Source: Atherinomorus stipes
Taxonomy: Eukaryota; Chordata; Actinopteri; Atheriniformes; Atherinidae
NCBI GenBank assembly: GCA_023101725.1
Contig: JALJCO010009099.1
Span: 248,001-312,000, forward strand
DNA length: 64,000 bases
Direction: 5' to 3'
In this document: positions 1-11,274 of the stretch, piece by piece
How positions within the stretch are numbered: position 1 is the first letter of the stretch
Layout of the letters: every line of letters begins with the position of its first letter
Notes under the pieces: model-generated
Database searches by the model: none
What the model saw: only the letters and a program-made list of their open reading frames with translations
Told to the model about the DNA's origin: nothing
Position numbers and translations under genes: made by a program

Positions 1-1243
1 TTGGAAGTAGACTCTTATAGATAGAGTAATAATGTCACAGAGGCTGTGGGTGTATTTTTGTCTAGGAAATACAGAGAAACAGCAGACAAGCAAGCATTGT
101 CTAATGTAGAGAATGATTTAATCTGCAGAGACAGACAGCCAAGAGATGGAAATAACTGCAGAGAATATTAAGCCTTCTGTTTTCTTTAACTGCAAATGAC
201 TTCCTGTATATTAAAGTCGAGAAAAATGAAGGAATGTGTGTGATCATAAATAAAGCCAGGTTTTATAGACATGACTCAAATGCCCTTGTGTGAGGTTGCG
301 TACCTTTGAAATTGATGATTAAGTTTAAGTTGAGTGAATACCTTTGTATCAGTTTGATAAAAAAAAATCCATCTCACAAACAGTTTAGAGCCCTAAAAGA
401 AATCTTAAAAGACTATGAATGTATTAACCTCTGGGGCAATCATGTACCACCCATCCTAATAACACAGATATTCATTTAAACAAACTATAATATGCTTCTA
501 GCTTGAGGTAAGAGATTAATTTCAGGGGTCTACAACTCTAATTCTACAAAGGTCTGGATTTTACAATGCAAATAAAAAACAAAATGCAATGATGTTCAAA
601 TCTCAGCAACCCATATTTATTCCCAATCAATCATAATCTACATATCCGATACCGAAACTGAGGTATTTTATGACCTCACGGAAAAGGTTTTGAATCTAAT
701 GGCATCAACATGAGTCTAAAAAGGTGGAACAGAAGGAAGAGCAAAGTGCTGGACTTCTCTGTGCTGTGTCTGGATTCACCACATTGTTCAGAGGCGTTCT
801 GAGTTTGGTGAGTTTCACCATGGCACTCTCAGATCTGGGCTCAATTTGATGATCTGCTTTCCTGATGGGGGGACAGCAGGTAATCAAACCACCATTCAGA
901 AACCCGGAACCAGACACAGATCACAGTCTATGCTCCATTGTCTTTGTAAAGTGAAGAGATTCCTCGGGTTCTTCTTGGTATTTCCTGTCCCGTCAGAAAA
1001 TGTGTCTCTCCGCCATGACACTGAGTTGCTCCGATTGGTTGTCACCCTGCATGAAGCTTCAGAAGTTCAGATTTCCCAACTCTGGCTTCGATGGCCCTGG
1101 ACGCTCAGTGATGCTCAAAAGCTAAAAAAAGGACAGCGGCAGACGGCCAAACCTCAAGAAGGCTTGATGCCCCCATGGCACACGTTCACATAGACTTTGC
1201 GTGTTAACCTGATGCCCAAATCGCGTTTGGTCTGAACTAATTA
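1..1243. other. Unannotated AT-rich stretch, no gene recognised
   Basis: No repeat terminus, exon or RNA gene was recognised. An open frame at 846-1193 (+) encodes about 115 residues without any motif I know and has no supporting splice or start context. A diverged repeat or single-copy DNA are both possible. Confidence 0.4.
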
Positions 1244-1451
1244 AGAGTCAGAGCATCCAGTTTCACTTTGTCCTACTCGCACAGAGATTCCTCTGAATTC
1301 TTTGAACCTTTTAATATAATACTTTGTAGATCAGGGCTACTCAATTCATTTTGATGAGGGCAAAATTCTGCAGGTTTTCAATGTCTCTTTGGTCCCATAC
1401 ACCTTATTAGAATTAAATCGATGAAGTATCCTTTCAAGCTCTGCACAATTA
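1244..1451. repeat. Left copy of a ~200-bp tandem duplication
   Basis: This block runs from 'agagtcagagcatccag' to 'gcacaatta'. It is repeated in the same order at 2581-2775, with shared landmarks 'cacagagattcctct', 'tttgaacctttt', 'caggttttcaat' and 'catacacct'. The two copies are clearly diverged, so the duplication is old. A Harbinger-like MITE now lies exactly between them. Confidence 0.75.
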
Positions 1452-2578
1452 GGGCCGGATCACGAAGATACAAATTTGTGTGCAGTAGTTTTCCCATGCA
1501 AATTAGAATTTTTCGCGAGGGACTGAACCACTGTTTGCGGGTGATTTACAAAGAATGATCATGCAAATGACTGTTGGTGCAAATGTGTTCGAAATGCCCC
1601 TGCATGAATTAGGTTTTGCGGGCTTTGAAGATTGCAGCATGGCAACTTGCGAGAGACGACAGCACAAACGAAATACCACCCACAGAGGGAGATATTAGTG
1701 GAAGAGGGAAATGAAAATATGATTTAAAATAAGTATGATAAATACAAAAATTTTAATAATACAACAGGTATCCAAACAGAGTCTCAGAAGTGGCCAATTT
1801 ATGAGGACATGGATCAGGAGTTGCTGAACAAATGAAGGAGTCTGCAGCCTCAAATATGGTCTCTGACATGGTCTCTATTATGCACGAGGTGTGAACTTTG
1901 GCACAGTACCAACGGCTCCAGAGGCTTGCGCTGACAGGTGATCTGGTGATCCTCTCCACTTGCTAAAATCCAAGTCAAAATGTGACATTATTAAAAAGAG
2001 GAAATAAAGAGACACAATTAATACCAGTTTTAGTTCTCATTAAGCTCCACAGTGGCTGCAAACTTTACGTTTCATTTGTCCAGAATATTTTACAACGGTG
2101 TTGCAAAACGATGTTTGCTGTGTCGATTTGTATTGAATTCAACAATGAGAACTGTGTTGCCCTCACTGCTCATGAAAAATAATTTTGAATCAAATTTTTG
2201 CGTGTCCAGGATTGTCCCTCTCAGAAGCCGAGGCCTCGGTGTGCAAGGCTCCAAGTTTGCACCTGCTTTTCAGACGTACTAAAAATACTCATAAAAAACA
2301 GCAAGGCAATGCGTGTCATGGTTGATAAATCACTTTGCGAGTGCTAAATTGATATATTTACATTTTCTCCTTCCAACATACAAATCATTGCATGTAAACA
2401 CCCCATATTGCATATTCATTGCAGAAAAAGTACAAAATGGATAAGAGGTGCTATTTAGCACGTTTGAAAGACCGAACCCTTTTCGCACGCTGCTAGTAGA
2501 TCAGTTTGCACTTATTTTTTGCGTGTGCAATGAGATAGCTCATGTTTTATACATGCAAACCTTTGATAGATCCGGCCC
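1452..2578. mobile_element. Harbinger-like non-autonomous DNA transposon with GGGCCGGATC termini
   Basis: The element begins GGGCCGGATC and ends with the exact inverse GATCCGGCCC. It is flanked by TTA on the left (1449-1451) and TGA on the right (2579-2581). That is close to the TWA 3-bp target duplication of PIF/Harbinger elements. The ends carry 'caatgagatagct' and 'tgcaaacctttgata', motifs I associate with fish Harbinger-type MITEs. The interior has only short frames (for example 1753-1959 on the minus strand) with no recognised transposase motif. The superfamily is inferred from the TIR style and flank length. Confidence 0.6.
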
Positions 2579-2580
2579 TG

Positions 2581-2775
2581 AGAGTTAGAGCATCCAGTTT
2601 TGGCCTTTCACTTTATCCGACTTGCACAGAGATTCCTCTAATTTCTTTGAACCTTTTCATATGATACTCTGTAGACCAGGGCAACACAATCCCACAGGTT
2701 TTCAATATCTCCTTGACCCCATACACCTGATTTAAATTAAATAGATCCAAAACCCTATCAAGCTATGCACAATTA
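2581..2775. repeat. Right copy of the ~200-bp tandem duplication
   Basis: This is the second copy of the block at 1244-1451. It starts immediately after the right flank of the MITE and ends with the same 'gcacaatta'. Small indels make it 195 rather than 208 bp. Confidence 0.75.
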
Positions 2776-2869
2776 CTTATTCACTACAGTCAGATGTGGT
2801 GGAGCATGGAGACAAGGAAAATTTAGTAGCCGTGCTGTGGGATCTTTGTAGTCTTTGTAATTTTACACT

Positions 2870-3130
2870 GGAGGATGATTTTCTCTCAGTGTAAAATGGT
2901 GAAAGATCTTCCACCATTTTCAGATGCATTTTTTCTCAGACTGGTGGACCTCTGCCCATTGTTAAATCTCAGAGACTGTGCCTCTCTGAAATGCACCTTT
3001 TATACCAACTCATGTTACTGACCTGCCAATTAACCTAATCAATGCTTCTTCAGTTGTTTTTGATTTGTGCCAATTACTTTCCCAGCCCAACGTCTTGTTT
3101 CAGCTTTTATCGCTTTTAGTGTGCCTTTTG
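2870..3130 (+). mobile_element. Decayed DNA-transposon fragment (teleost dispersed family)
   Basis: The stretch contains, in order, 'ggtggacctctgccc', 'ctgtgcctctctgaaatg', 'catgttactgacctg' and 'caattaacctaat'. This order is familiar from a widespread fish repeat that I believe is a Tc1/mariner-type element. No ORF survives. The 3' end of what may be the same family occurs at 57800-57970. The family assignment is from memory and unverified. Confidence 0.4.
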
Positions 3131-5367
3131 AAAATTGATTAGTCAGCTGATGGGTCAAAATTTTTTAAATGACTTTTCCTGTGCCAGACTTAGACATTAA
3201 TAATATCTTTTTACTTAAGTAAAACCTCATCATAGCCAGCAAAACCACATTTGCTTTTGGTTGCCTTGCAGCCACAGCTGTTAGCAGTATAGGCTCTGAC
3301 CTAATGTAACCAATATAGGCAAACTGTGCTTAAAAAAGAACAAATACGAAGAAATAAAAGATGAGAGCACTGCCGATCTGTAATTTTCCCCTACATAGGA
3401 TCTCTATTGCTCTGTTCTCTTTTGTTTTATACCCTCAGTTCTTCAAAACGTGAATATTAGCTGGGAAGCCAACACTCCTAAGTCATACTGTCCCTGGAAC
3501 ATAGACCTCCCCTTTGTGAGGCTGTAGGTGGTGCTCTGCGAAATTTAAAGCAGAAATCCCCAACTACAACATTTATGGCTAATTCTGCTGATTCTATTTC
3601 ATTTAACATATTAAAATATATCCTATAGCAATCTTAGCAAGGGTAAAAACATTATTTATAGGTAAGGTGGACTTCAAAGTATTCTCAGTGTCGATGTATG
3701 AGACACTGTAGGTCAAAAGACAGACGTAAATTATGTTGGAATTTCATTTATTTGGTGATATGTTGCATTTCTGCGAGTTTCTGCGAGTACTGGAGTCACA
3801 TGAAGCAGAACTGTCAGAAGAGTGCTGAAATTCGAGGACCTGTCGAAACCCACACACTACCTGTAACAAGCTGATTTTCACATGAGATTTGCGGCTGTAA
3901 AAGTGTGCTGAAACCATAGGAGCAGGCAACACGTGGAAAACTCAATACCTTCATGCCCTGTTGAACAAGATTTAGTATTGTCCCAGATACTGTAAGTAAC
4001 AGTAGCGGATCGGCACAGCGGCTGTAAAATGGAGCGCTACAGTAGCAGTGTGTAAGGGAGGTAAATGTGTGTGTGCTTTTGCTTGCTGTGCGTGGGCTTG
4101 AAAGTGTGTGTGGCCATGTTTGTATAGTTCAGGTGCTGTCAGTGAATATGTAGGGCAGTTCGTGCATCTGTGCGTACGCCACGCAGAAGTGTAATGGATA
4201 AAAATGTGCACATGTTGCGGTCAGTGGTGGCTGATGGATGAGGTGGAACATCGTTTATTGACACAACACCTTCATGTTTCACAAGGCCATCAGTCATACA
4301 GAATGCCCATCTGCTCTTTTCGGCTTTTCGGTGCTTCATACACACCGACACACACGCGGAGCTGCTGAATGTTTTTATACATTTCCTCTCAGCTGTCGTG
4401 ACCTTCATCAGTTTCCCCAATTCAGATTGAGAGGAGACATTTTCCACAATAGTGGCCCTTCAGCCTTAAAGAATACATGTCCCTATCTCAAAAGGACACC
4501 TACTGTTAATATCATTCTATCAGAGTCTCGGAAAACCTGAAAATGTCAAACGAATGTCTTGACAAAAGGAGCCCTTTTTGGAATATTAAGTAAGGTCATT
4601 GCTTCTCTGGAGGACTCTCTGTGCTACCAGATGTCACCAAAAAATTCCAAAAGATAACCAAGAGTACCAGAATGTTGACCTCTGCATAATTTAATTCCAT
4701 TTGTTGCTTTAGTCTTTTATTCATTTTCACTTCAGTGCGGCCCTGAGCCAAGTTTTGTGCAAGCAATGATGTCGATTTCTTGGTAAAATGTGAAAGGGGC
4801 TCACCGTTTTTGACAAATCTGCCAATATTTATTACCAGTCCCCATCAGTCCCATCAGAGAGGACAGTTGTATAATCTTTTAGGGGTTACAGTTTGGATTT
4901 TTACAATTTTTGCTGCTCTACTGAGCCATGATTTAAGCCAAAGCAGCAATTTCCAGCAACTATTAGCTTTCAATAAAGCAATCCATAAACTATCCGCACA
5001 CTATCTGTCTGTCATGATGGGAAATCCATTGTGTCACCCCTGTTTAATAGCTGCTTTTGGTTAAGGAGGCAGTCATTATTCAAAAGCTAGTTGTGCCTTA
5101 AAAGTCTCTTTTTTCACAATGCTATGGACAGAGGAATTAAGGGATTATATAAAGCAACTATTGAAGCGGTTCGAGCACCTTTTGTTCAAAAGCTAGCTTT
5201 GAGTAAATCATATTCATTAAAAGACTCAGTATTATTACAATGTTGTATTACAGGGTTAATGTTTAAAATAGATCATTACTGTAAATGTTCAAATAAATCA
5301 CATTTTTTTTTTAATTCTGTATTTTATTCAGGCTCTTAACACCTTGCCTGGAACATTATGTTAAACA
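3131..5367. other. No feature recognised
   Basis: AT-rich, complex sequence with short random frames only (for example 4139-4447 on the minus strand). No TIR, microsatellite or exon-like signal was seen. Confidence 0.4.
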
Positions 5368-5369
5368 TA

Positions 5370-5560
5370 CAGTACTGTGCCAAAAGCTTTAATTTGATAA
5401 ATATTTTCAATAGAATGTAGCAAAAGCCTGCTGGAAAAACAAACAAACAAACAAACAAAAAAACAGCAAAAAATGTCAGTAAATGATATTGTGCTCTAAT
5501 TATCATTTGTATGGCATAATAAAACATTCTGCTTTGTCCAGTCTTTTGTATGTCTTTCCT
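5370..5560. mobile_element. Possible Tc1/mariner terminal relic
   Basis: CAGTACTGTGC followed by CAAAAG, next to a TA at 5368-5369, resembles one terminus of a common fish Tc1-like MITE. I could not find the opposite terminus. A short (CAAA)n tract at 5436-5458 follows. Confidence 0.3.
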
Positions 5561-5639
5561 TCTCATTTCTATTTCTGTTGTCAGACAGGAACAAAGCTGA
5601 AACTGTGACTAATCCACTCTATTAATCCACAATAACTAC

Positions 5640-6255
5640 TAAAGTATTTTAACGGTGCAGCTTTCTACCAGGGGTGGAGATAGAGGGGTGGCCACGGTGG
5701 CACTGGCTAGCTCTGAAATCTGATTTGGCAGTCCAGGTGACTGATGGGAAACATTTTTATCAGACGTGTGGATCACCACTGTTACTACACTAGTTCAAAG
5801 AAAATTAGTTTCCTAATTAGTTGTCCTTTACAAATATTGACATTTGGTTGCACATTTGTGAAAGAGATTTTGCACCTACACAACTATTAAAGTTTTACAA
5901 GATTTTTCTTCTGATGTTAGCATGAAGCTATCTAGCAGTGCTAATCTAGTTATACGGTAGCATTTGATTAGTTTTAACACAAGCCTTCCTTTCATCCCTG
6001 TCCTGAAAATTTTCATGAAACATTTCCACTCTTATGACTTAGGGGCTCGCTGGCACATGTCCCCTACAGCTATGAGGTAAAAGAATGGAACCTTTGTCTG
6101 AATGTAAACGGTATAAAAGACAAAGTCTGCCAAGCCCTGCCCCACCGGAGCGTGAGAGTGCTGTGATGAGTGGAGTGGGCGTGTCAGAAACAGCAGGAGG
6201 CATCTTAAAGGGACAGTGGTGAATTTTTAAGGCGTAAGATGCAGGTATGGAGTGT
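5640..6255. other. No firm feature; possible repeat edge near 6205
   Basis: Complex sequence. 'TTAAAGGGACAGT' at about 6205-6217 resembles the end of a TTAA-type MITE, but no partner terminus was found nearby, so no element is called. Confidence 0.3.
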
Positions 6256-6375
6256 TACGGAAGAGGATTAGGACCACTGAAGAAAAAAATAATAAAATTA
6301 TGAGGAAAAAGTCTGAATTCTGACTTTTTTCTCAGAATTTTTATTTTTCTTCAGTGGCCCTAATCCTTTTCTGTA
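6256..6375. repeat. 120-bp snapback hairpin MITE
   Basis: The left arm reads 'ggattaggaccactgaag' and the right arm carries its inverse, 'cttcagtggccctaatcc'. The two ~60-bp arms meet at the palindrome GAATTC (6315-6320), so the whole unit folds back on itself. It has no coding capacity. The central 'tctgaattctgactttttt' recurs in the low-complexity block at 45640-45890. Confidence 0.75.
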
Positions 6376-6495
6376 GAGTGAAGTCACATTTATTTTAGGT
6401 TGTTTTTATGTATACTGCATTTTCAAAACTACTGAATGTAACAGTTATTTGATTGTGCCATAAAAGGGAATTATGTGCCTAAGAATGACATGAAA

Positions 6496-6852
6496 CCCCT
6501 CTTGGAGTAGGCTCAAAACCCATCTTTTCAGCTTGGCTTTTAGTTGATATTTACCGTTCTAGTCTTAACTGATGAATATTTTGTAATTATTTATTATTAG
6601 TTTTTTGACTGTCCTTTTATGACCGCTGCAGGCAGCTCCTCTGATGGGGTTTCCTCACCTTGTTCATCTATACTTAGCCTCATTTATGCTGATTTATCTT
6701 ATATGTGTGTGTGTGTGCGTGTGTTTATACAGTATGAATACTGTATAATTGGGGACTGGAGGGTTGGTCGGGCGGGAATAATTTTAAACTGTAAAGTGCT
6801 TTGAGTCACATTTTTGTTGGAAAAGTGCTATATAAACAAAGTTTGATTTTGA
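6496..6852 (+). mobile_element. L2-like LINE, 3'-terminal fragment
   Basis: The segment starts with a decayed version of the end of L2-type ORF2, where 'caaaacccatcttttcagc' corresponds to the conserved K-T-H-L-F ending. It closes with the typical L2 3' end, 'gtaaagtgctttgagtca' and then 'gtgctatataaacaaa'. The (GT)n tract at 6699-6725 lies inside the 3' UTR. The 5' truncation is the usual outcome of LINE insertion. Confidence 0.65.
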
Positions 6853-7366
6853 AGTTTAATTCTACCTCTGTTTTTTTTTTCTGCACTAATTCCTACCAAG
6901 GTATTGCTGCCTCTTTAAAAGTTCAACTTTTCCAAACAAAGCAAAAGTGACCTGTACTTTGGTTCACATCACATCTTTTCAATCAAAGTAACTGAGAGTC
7001 AAAGCCAAAGTCTTTTTACTTTGAATGACAGCTCATACCAAAACTGACGTCATAATAAGTGGGCCATTGATATTGTTTCAGCTGGTCATGCACCTCCCAA
7101 ATCATTTACCACGTTGCAAAACTGAGTGAGTGACATGTCTAAAAGAAATTGGAAGAACTGCAGGAAATATTGTGCAAGAATTTCTTTTCCTACAGGCTTG
7201 TGAATAACCTAAAACCAAGAACCACTGCAAATGCTGCAAAAACATCATATACTGCAATAAAGTAAAACGGATCAGCTGAAATGTCTACACATATGATTCT
7301 ACTTTTTCTAGTGCCGTTTCTGTGGTATTGCCATGCATTTTTTTTCTCTTGAGAGACGTGCTTTAT
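6853..7366. other. No feature recognised
   Basis: AT-rich spacer between the L2 tail and the Tc1 remnant, with no repeat ends or exon-like sequence seen. Confidence 0.4.
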
Positions 7367-7711
7367 TACCAGAGTTATTGGGACACTTATCTACATTAGT
7401 GAATTCAGGTGTGGCATTAAGTCAGGCATGAGTGAGTTTGATGTGGATGATCTTGACTGACCTGCACCGCGTCCTGACCTCAACCTGACGGACACACCTT
7501 TGGGATGAATCAGAGCAGAGACTGTGAGCCAGGACTTTTCATCCAACATCGGTGCCTGACCTCACAAACGCGCTTCTGGAATCTTTGTTGTGGAAAGAAA
7601 AGCTATTATTGCAGCAAAAGGAGGGCCAGCTCCATATTAAACCCTGCAGATCCAGAATGGGATCATTTCAGTTCATAGAGAAACCCATGCCAATATTTTT
7701 GGCAATATTGT
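7367..7711 (+). mobile_element. Internally deleted Tc1-like transposon with transposase C-terminal remnant
   Basis: The left end carries 'gttattgggacac' and the right end 'tttttggcaatattg', a terminus style of a fish Tc1 group. Between them is the C-terminal end of the transposase in broken frames. 'cctgcaccgcgtcctgacct' corresponds to the P-x-Q-S-P-D-L-N-P block that holds the last acidic residue, but that codon region now reads differently (ctgacggac). 'PDLTNALLES' follows at 7555-7584. The N-terminal DNA-binding half and most of the catalytic core are missing, leaving about 345 bp. Confidence 0.7.
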
Positions 7712-8496
7712 GTACTTGTGAGGAAAATTGCAATGAGTCAAGAGCACTGTATGTATCAGTTATGATATCTTAATTTTTTGCTCATATAATGACCAGTGCC
7801 AGGTCTAGGGTCGAGAATGTACTCACTAATATCTTCTTGGCTGCCTTGTCTCTATTGTTTGTTTTCTATAATATATGAGTGATAAAGTCCAAACTGTAAA
7901 AATTATGTAAAGTTTTCAAAGACAATATGAGGTGTGTTTTCTTTAGGGGCCTTACATTCCATTTACGATACCCCTGCTGACGTATTTTTCTGCAATGATC
8001 CCAAAATTAACCAACTAGCAACCTCTTCAACTGTTGCCTTGTTTATCATTTTGTTTACATCCTACAAATGCAGCAGCTCTACCCGATCTGAGTTTAATGT
8101 ACTTTCTTGTGAAGTGAAATCATCTGGTGACAAGCTTACAAAATCAAGTATGTGATCAATTTCCCCCACGATGGAGAACGCTGCTTTTCTCAAAGAACCA
8201 CCACGTAACGATGGCCATATCGGCATCCATCTTGCATCCTACCATTACTCTGAGCTCTCTCAGTAAACGTCAGTCAAATGTCGACTCTTCTCTTATATCT
8301 TGCTCTTTCCCTTTCTTCCCGTTTTTTTCTCTCCCTAAGTCCCCTGGCATTTCTCCAATGAATCAGTCAGTGTGTGTTTAAAATAGCCAATGAGTTATTC
8401 AGTTACCGTGTGTTGTGCATAAAGCAAAACTCAGCTGTACAGTGACGCAGTGCCCCAGTAGACAATTTGTGAAGTGCAGTTACTCAGCCACAGAGT
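7712..8496. other. No feature recognised
   Basis: Two short frames (7934-8155 and 8127-8381) show no motif. No repeat termini were found. Confidence 0.4.
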
Positions 8497-9733
8497 TAGG
8501 GCTGTCAAAATTGCTCCGAAAAGACGTTTGAATATTTGAATAACAGGAGGACAAACTAATACAAGACATTACTACGTGTACAGACTAATCCAACCAGTGT
8601 TTTGCGTGTTGCGCCATCTTGCGGAGCAGCCATTGCTTAGGGAACGAGTCCCAATTACCTCGTATCTGCCAACATGGAAAGCAGCATGAATATCTGGATT
8701 TACAACGTTGGACAGTCGTCTAAGGTAATGATAACCTATAAGTATGTTATACTAAGATCTCTAAAGTATTCTGACATTTTTTTTTTTTTTTTACATCGGG
8801 GCATTAATGTAAACTGGCTTTAACGACAACCCACACTGGAATAAAACACACATCTCGTGATTACTTATCAAAGTTTAAAAAACTGAACTCTTTCAAAGGT
8901 CCTTGCTTTTCTATTTTCTCACATATTTGGCTTTTGGTATTATTTAAGGACTGTACAGACCACGTAGCCTTCACATGTCCTGCAGATGAAACTAAAGGCT
9001 GCAGGACACCGTCTTCCTGATCCATTTGTGTTTCTGACTGAACTGTTTTTATTTTCTGGTCCCAACGTTGCCCTGATCAGAGTAAATAATGTTATACTTC
9101 ACAATATCTCCCAGAATAGTCATGAACTCTCAGCAACACACAGCTGTCTCTGTTAGCATTAGCTAGCATGATAACGCTATGCAATGTATCATCTTTGGGA
9201 GCATAGATACATAAAATAAAGTGTCAGATTAATGAGTGTTCACCATAACTTACCGTGTTTTTGTTGTTGGGGATTAAATCCAGTGTTTTCTCCGCCGTGG
9301 CAGCAAGTTATTCCTCCTCTGTTCTGTGTCCGATATTCCTCCCCGATACGAACACACTGACATCAGTGGACTGAGCAGCAGAAATGTCCAGTTTTGTCAC
9401 AGACAGCAGAAATCTTCATGAAATAAATATCCGTGATCTTCTTATTCACTTATTACCACAATGACCCCAAGTTGTGCGAGCAATTAAAGGTCCCAACAAA
9501 TTAAAATTAAATTAATGAACATTGAATGCTCCGAGCAAGCTATAATAAACATGGAACAACTTGAAACAATCACCGTAGTGTAGCAAATGCAGGGCTAATG
9601 ATAATAATAGGCTATTTTTACCACTGTTTATTTCAAATTCAAATATCAATTTTCACATCCGAATTCACATCACTCTGTTTTTTATTAATATTCAAACATA
9701 TATTCGAATTTAGAATATCCGTTGACAGCCCTA
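8497..9733. mobile_element. hAT-like non-autonomous element with TAGGGCTGTC termini
   Basis: The element starts TAGGGCTGTCAA and ends with the exact inverse TTGACAGCCCTA, giving 1237 bp. Subterminal 'attcgaat'-type motifs occur at both ends (8530-8552 and 9640-9720). I could not see a clean 8-bp target duplication. No transposase ORF is present. Both ends hold exon-like pieces with splice-donor sequences: plus strand near 8724 ('aag|gtaatg') and minus strand near 9252 ('cacg|gtaagt'). The hAT assignment rests on TIR style only. Confidence 0.65.
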
Positions 9734-10127
9734 CACTGTAAATTGCATTTTGGCATTTTTCTTGTCACAATGTATCATTTCATGTCAAATTAAAAAGCTT
9801 CTGGTGTGCTGTTGTTATTAATTAAAATACTTAATCAAACACATGTTAAACACACAAACAACGTTCTATTCAACTCAAAATTTTAATGCAGCCTTTTAAC
9901 TAATTTTGAAGTGAAACATTTTACAGTGTACTCAGGGTGCACCTGAATATAACCCTGGATCGAAATCGATATACAATGAGTTTTTTTGGAAGATAAAAGT
10001 AAGTAGAAGTCATTGAATCCAGCCAGTTAACAGCAAAAATTGGTTAGTATTGATTATTTACGCACTCCCTGCTTTACTAAAAACTTGCCAGCTCTGTTTA
10101 GTTCAAATCTTAACATGATGTTCTGTT
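9734..10127. other. No feature recognised
   Basis: AT-rich spacer between the TAGGGCTGTC element and the Harbinger element. Confidence 0.4.
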
Positions 10128-10739
10128 ATTGGCCGCGTTTCCCAGATTAGTTAAGACACTCTTAACGCTGAGGTCCTTCTTAAGTCACTTCTTAAAGGTG
10201 CCTTGTTTGGACGTTGCGTTTCCCAGATGCGCTCTTAACTCAGGAGCTTCTTTATTTTCAGGAGCGGCCAGACCCACTCTTTCGAACCTTCTTTAACGTT
10301 CCCCCTGCTAAGGGAACAACAGGCCCATCTACTGGTCACTTTTGGAAACGACACTATTTCCCATGAAAAAAAAGTAGAAAATGGAAATTATTAAAAATGG
10401 ACCTATTCACGGATCAGTTGTTGTATTTTGAGTCATGTTTTCTCACTCATGTCATAATGTCAATCATCTATGATTGAAGAAAACTGTAGTTACCGAGTGA
10501 ATGACAGAAAATATTGTGGTTAAGTTTAATCATTATGGCAAGATAGGCCTCCCTATACTTAGCTTACGTTAGATAAAGCTGTGGGTATCAACCACAGAAA
10601 CAAAAACATTGCTGTAGGAATTGTACGCAATCTATGAGGACTCACGTCATATTTACGCATTTGTCAGCTGTTCATGATGAGATGCACCTGCTTCGCTCAA
10701 TAAAAGCATGGCCATTTATGCATACCCGCATCAGACATC

Positions 10740-11114
10740 ATGGCTGCTTTACAGCAAATTTTGGTAGCAAACCAACAGCGTCGCCGTAGACGGAGTGACA
10801 CTGTGTATGTACATGCTTTCATGCGCCAGCATTTCAGTCCTCTAGATGTGCTGTCAGATTGCGCTATTCAGATGCGTTACAGGCTACCGCGCGACGAAAT
10901 CGAGCGGATCATTCAAATAGTTGCTCCACACATCAGGAGGCCCACAAGGTGCAACTTTGCTCTGAGCCCAGAGGTGCAGTGCCTGGCTGCGTTGCGTTTC
11001 TACGCGGTGGGGAGCTTTCTGGAGGTAGTGGGGGATGGAACCGGACTCAGCAAGGCGTCGGTGTCAGTCGCGCACACTGCAAGGGCTGGATGGGGACATT
11101 TTCAGCGCTATTGA
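10740..11114 (+). pseudogene. Harbinger transposase (HARBI1/ALP1-like), N-terminal fragment
   Basis: The open frame encodes 124 residues, against roughly 350 for a full PIF/Harbinger transposase. Residues about 76-110 contain 'SPEVQCLAALRFYAVGSF', then 'VVGDGTGLSKASVS'. This is the conserved helix-turn-helix region upstream of the DDE nuclease domain. Similarity stops near residue 112 and a stop follows, before the first catalytic aspartate block, so the fragment cannot be catalytic. The start codon at 10740 gives an N-terminus in line with relatives that begin with an M-A-x-L-Q-type segment. The frame is otherwise uninterrupted, which suggests fairly recent activity or a young deletion derivative. 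Host HARBI1 is an alternative identity, but the TIRs around it favour a transposon. Confidence 0.88.
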
Positions 11115-11274
11115 TTGCCATGCCCTGGCCTTTGCTTCTAAGTCTTTTTTCCCCTTTGTCCCTCCAAAGAGAATGCTTTTTTTTACCTGCCACTTCTTCA
11201 ATCAGAATCGCCATCTCCTCTGGCGTGAAGGCCGGAGAGCGCTTCATCCTCTTGGTGGGGTTCCCTTCAGCCAT
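11047..11274 (-). pseudogene. Harbinger accessory SANT/Myb-like protein, N-terminal fragment
   Basis: The second Harbinger protein is a Myb/SANT-like DNA-binding partner that helps bring transposase to the ends. This minus-strand frame starts best at 11274. Its residues about 13-29 read 'FTPEEMAILIEEVAGKK', the first helix of the Myb/SANT-like domain typical of these partners and of NAIF1. After about residue 32 the sequence loses family resemblance and runs antisense across the end of the transposase frame. The frame is therefore a fusion across the internal deletion junction. A longer frame opens at 11304, but the additional ten residues look like upstream sequence. Confidence 0.8.

Noticed and set aside
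846..1193. 115-codon frame on the plus strand
   Set aside because: No motif, no similarity that I recognise, and overlapped by an opposite frame.
8497..9733. 8-bp hAT target duplication for the TAGGGCTGTC element
   Set aside because: Flanking octamers match at only 4 of 8 positions, which is not convincing.
10740..11114. Host HARBI1 gene
   Set aside because: Surrounded by matching TIRs and ATT duplications, truncated before the nuclease domain and paired with a SANT fragment, so it is a transposon.
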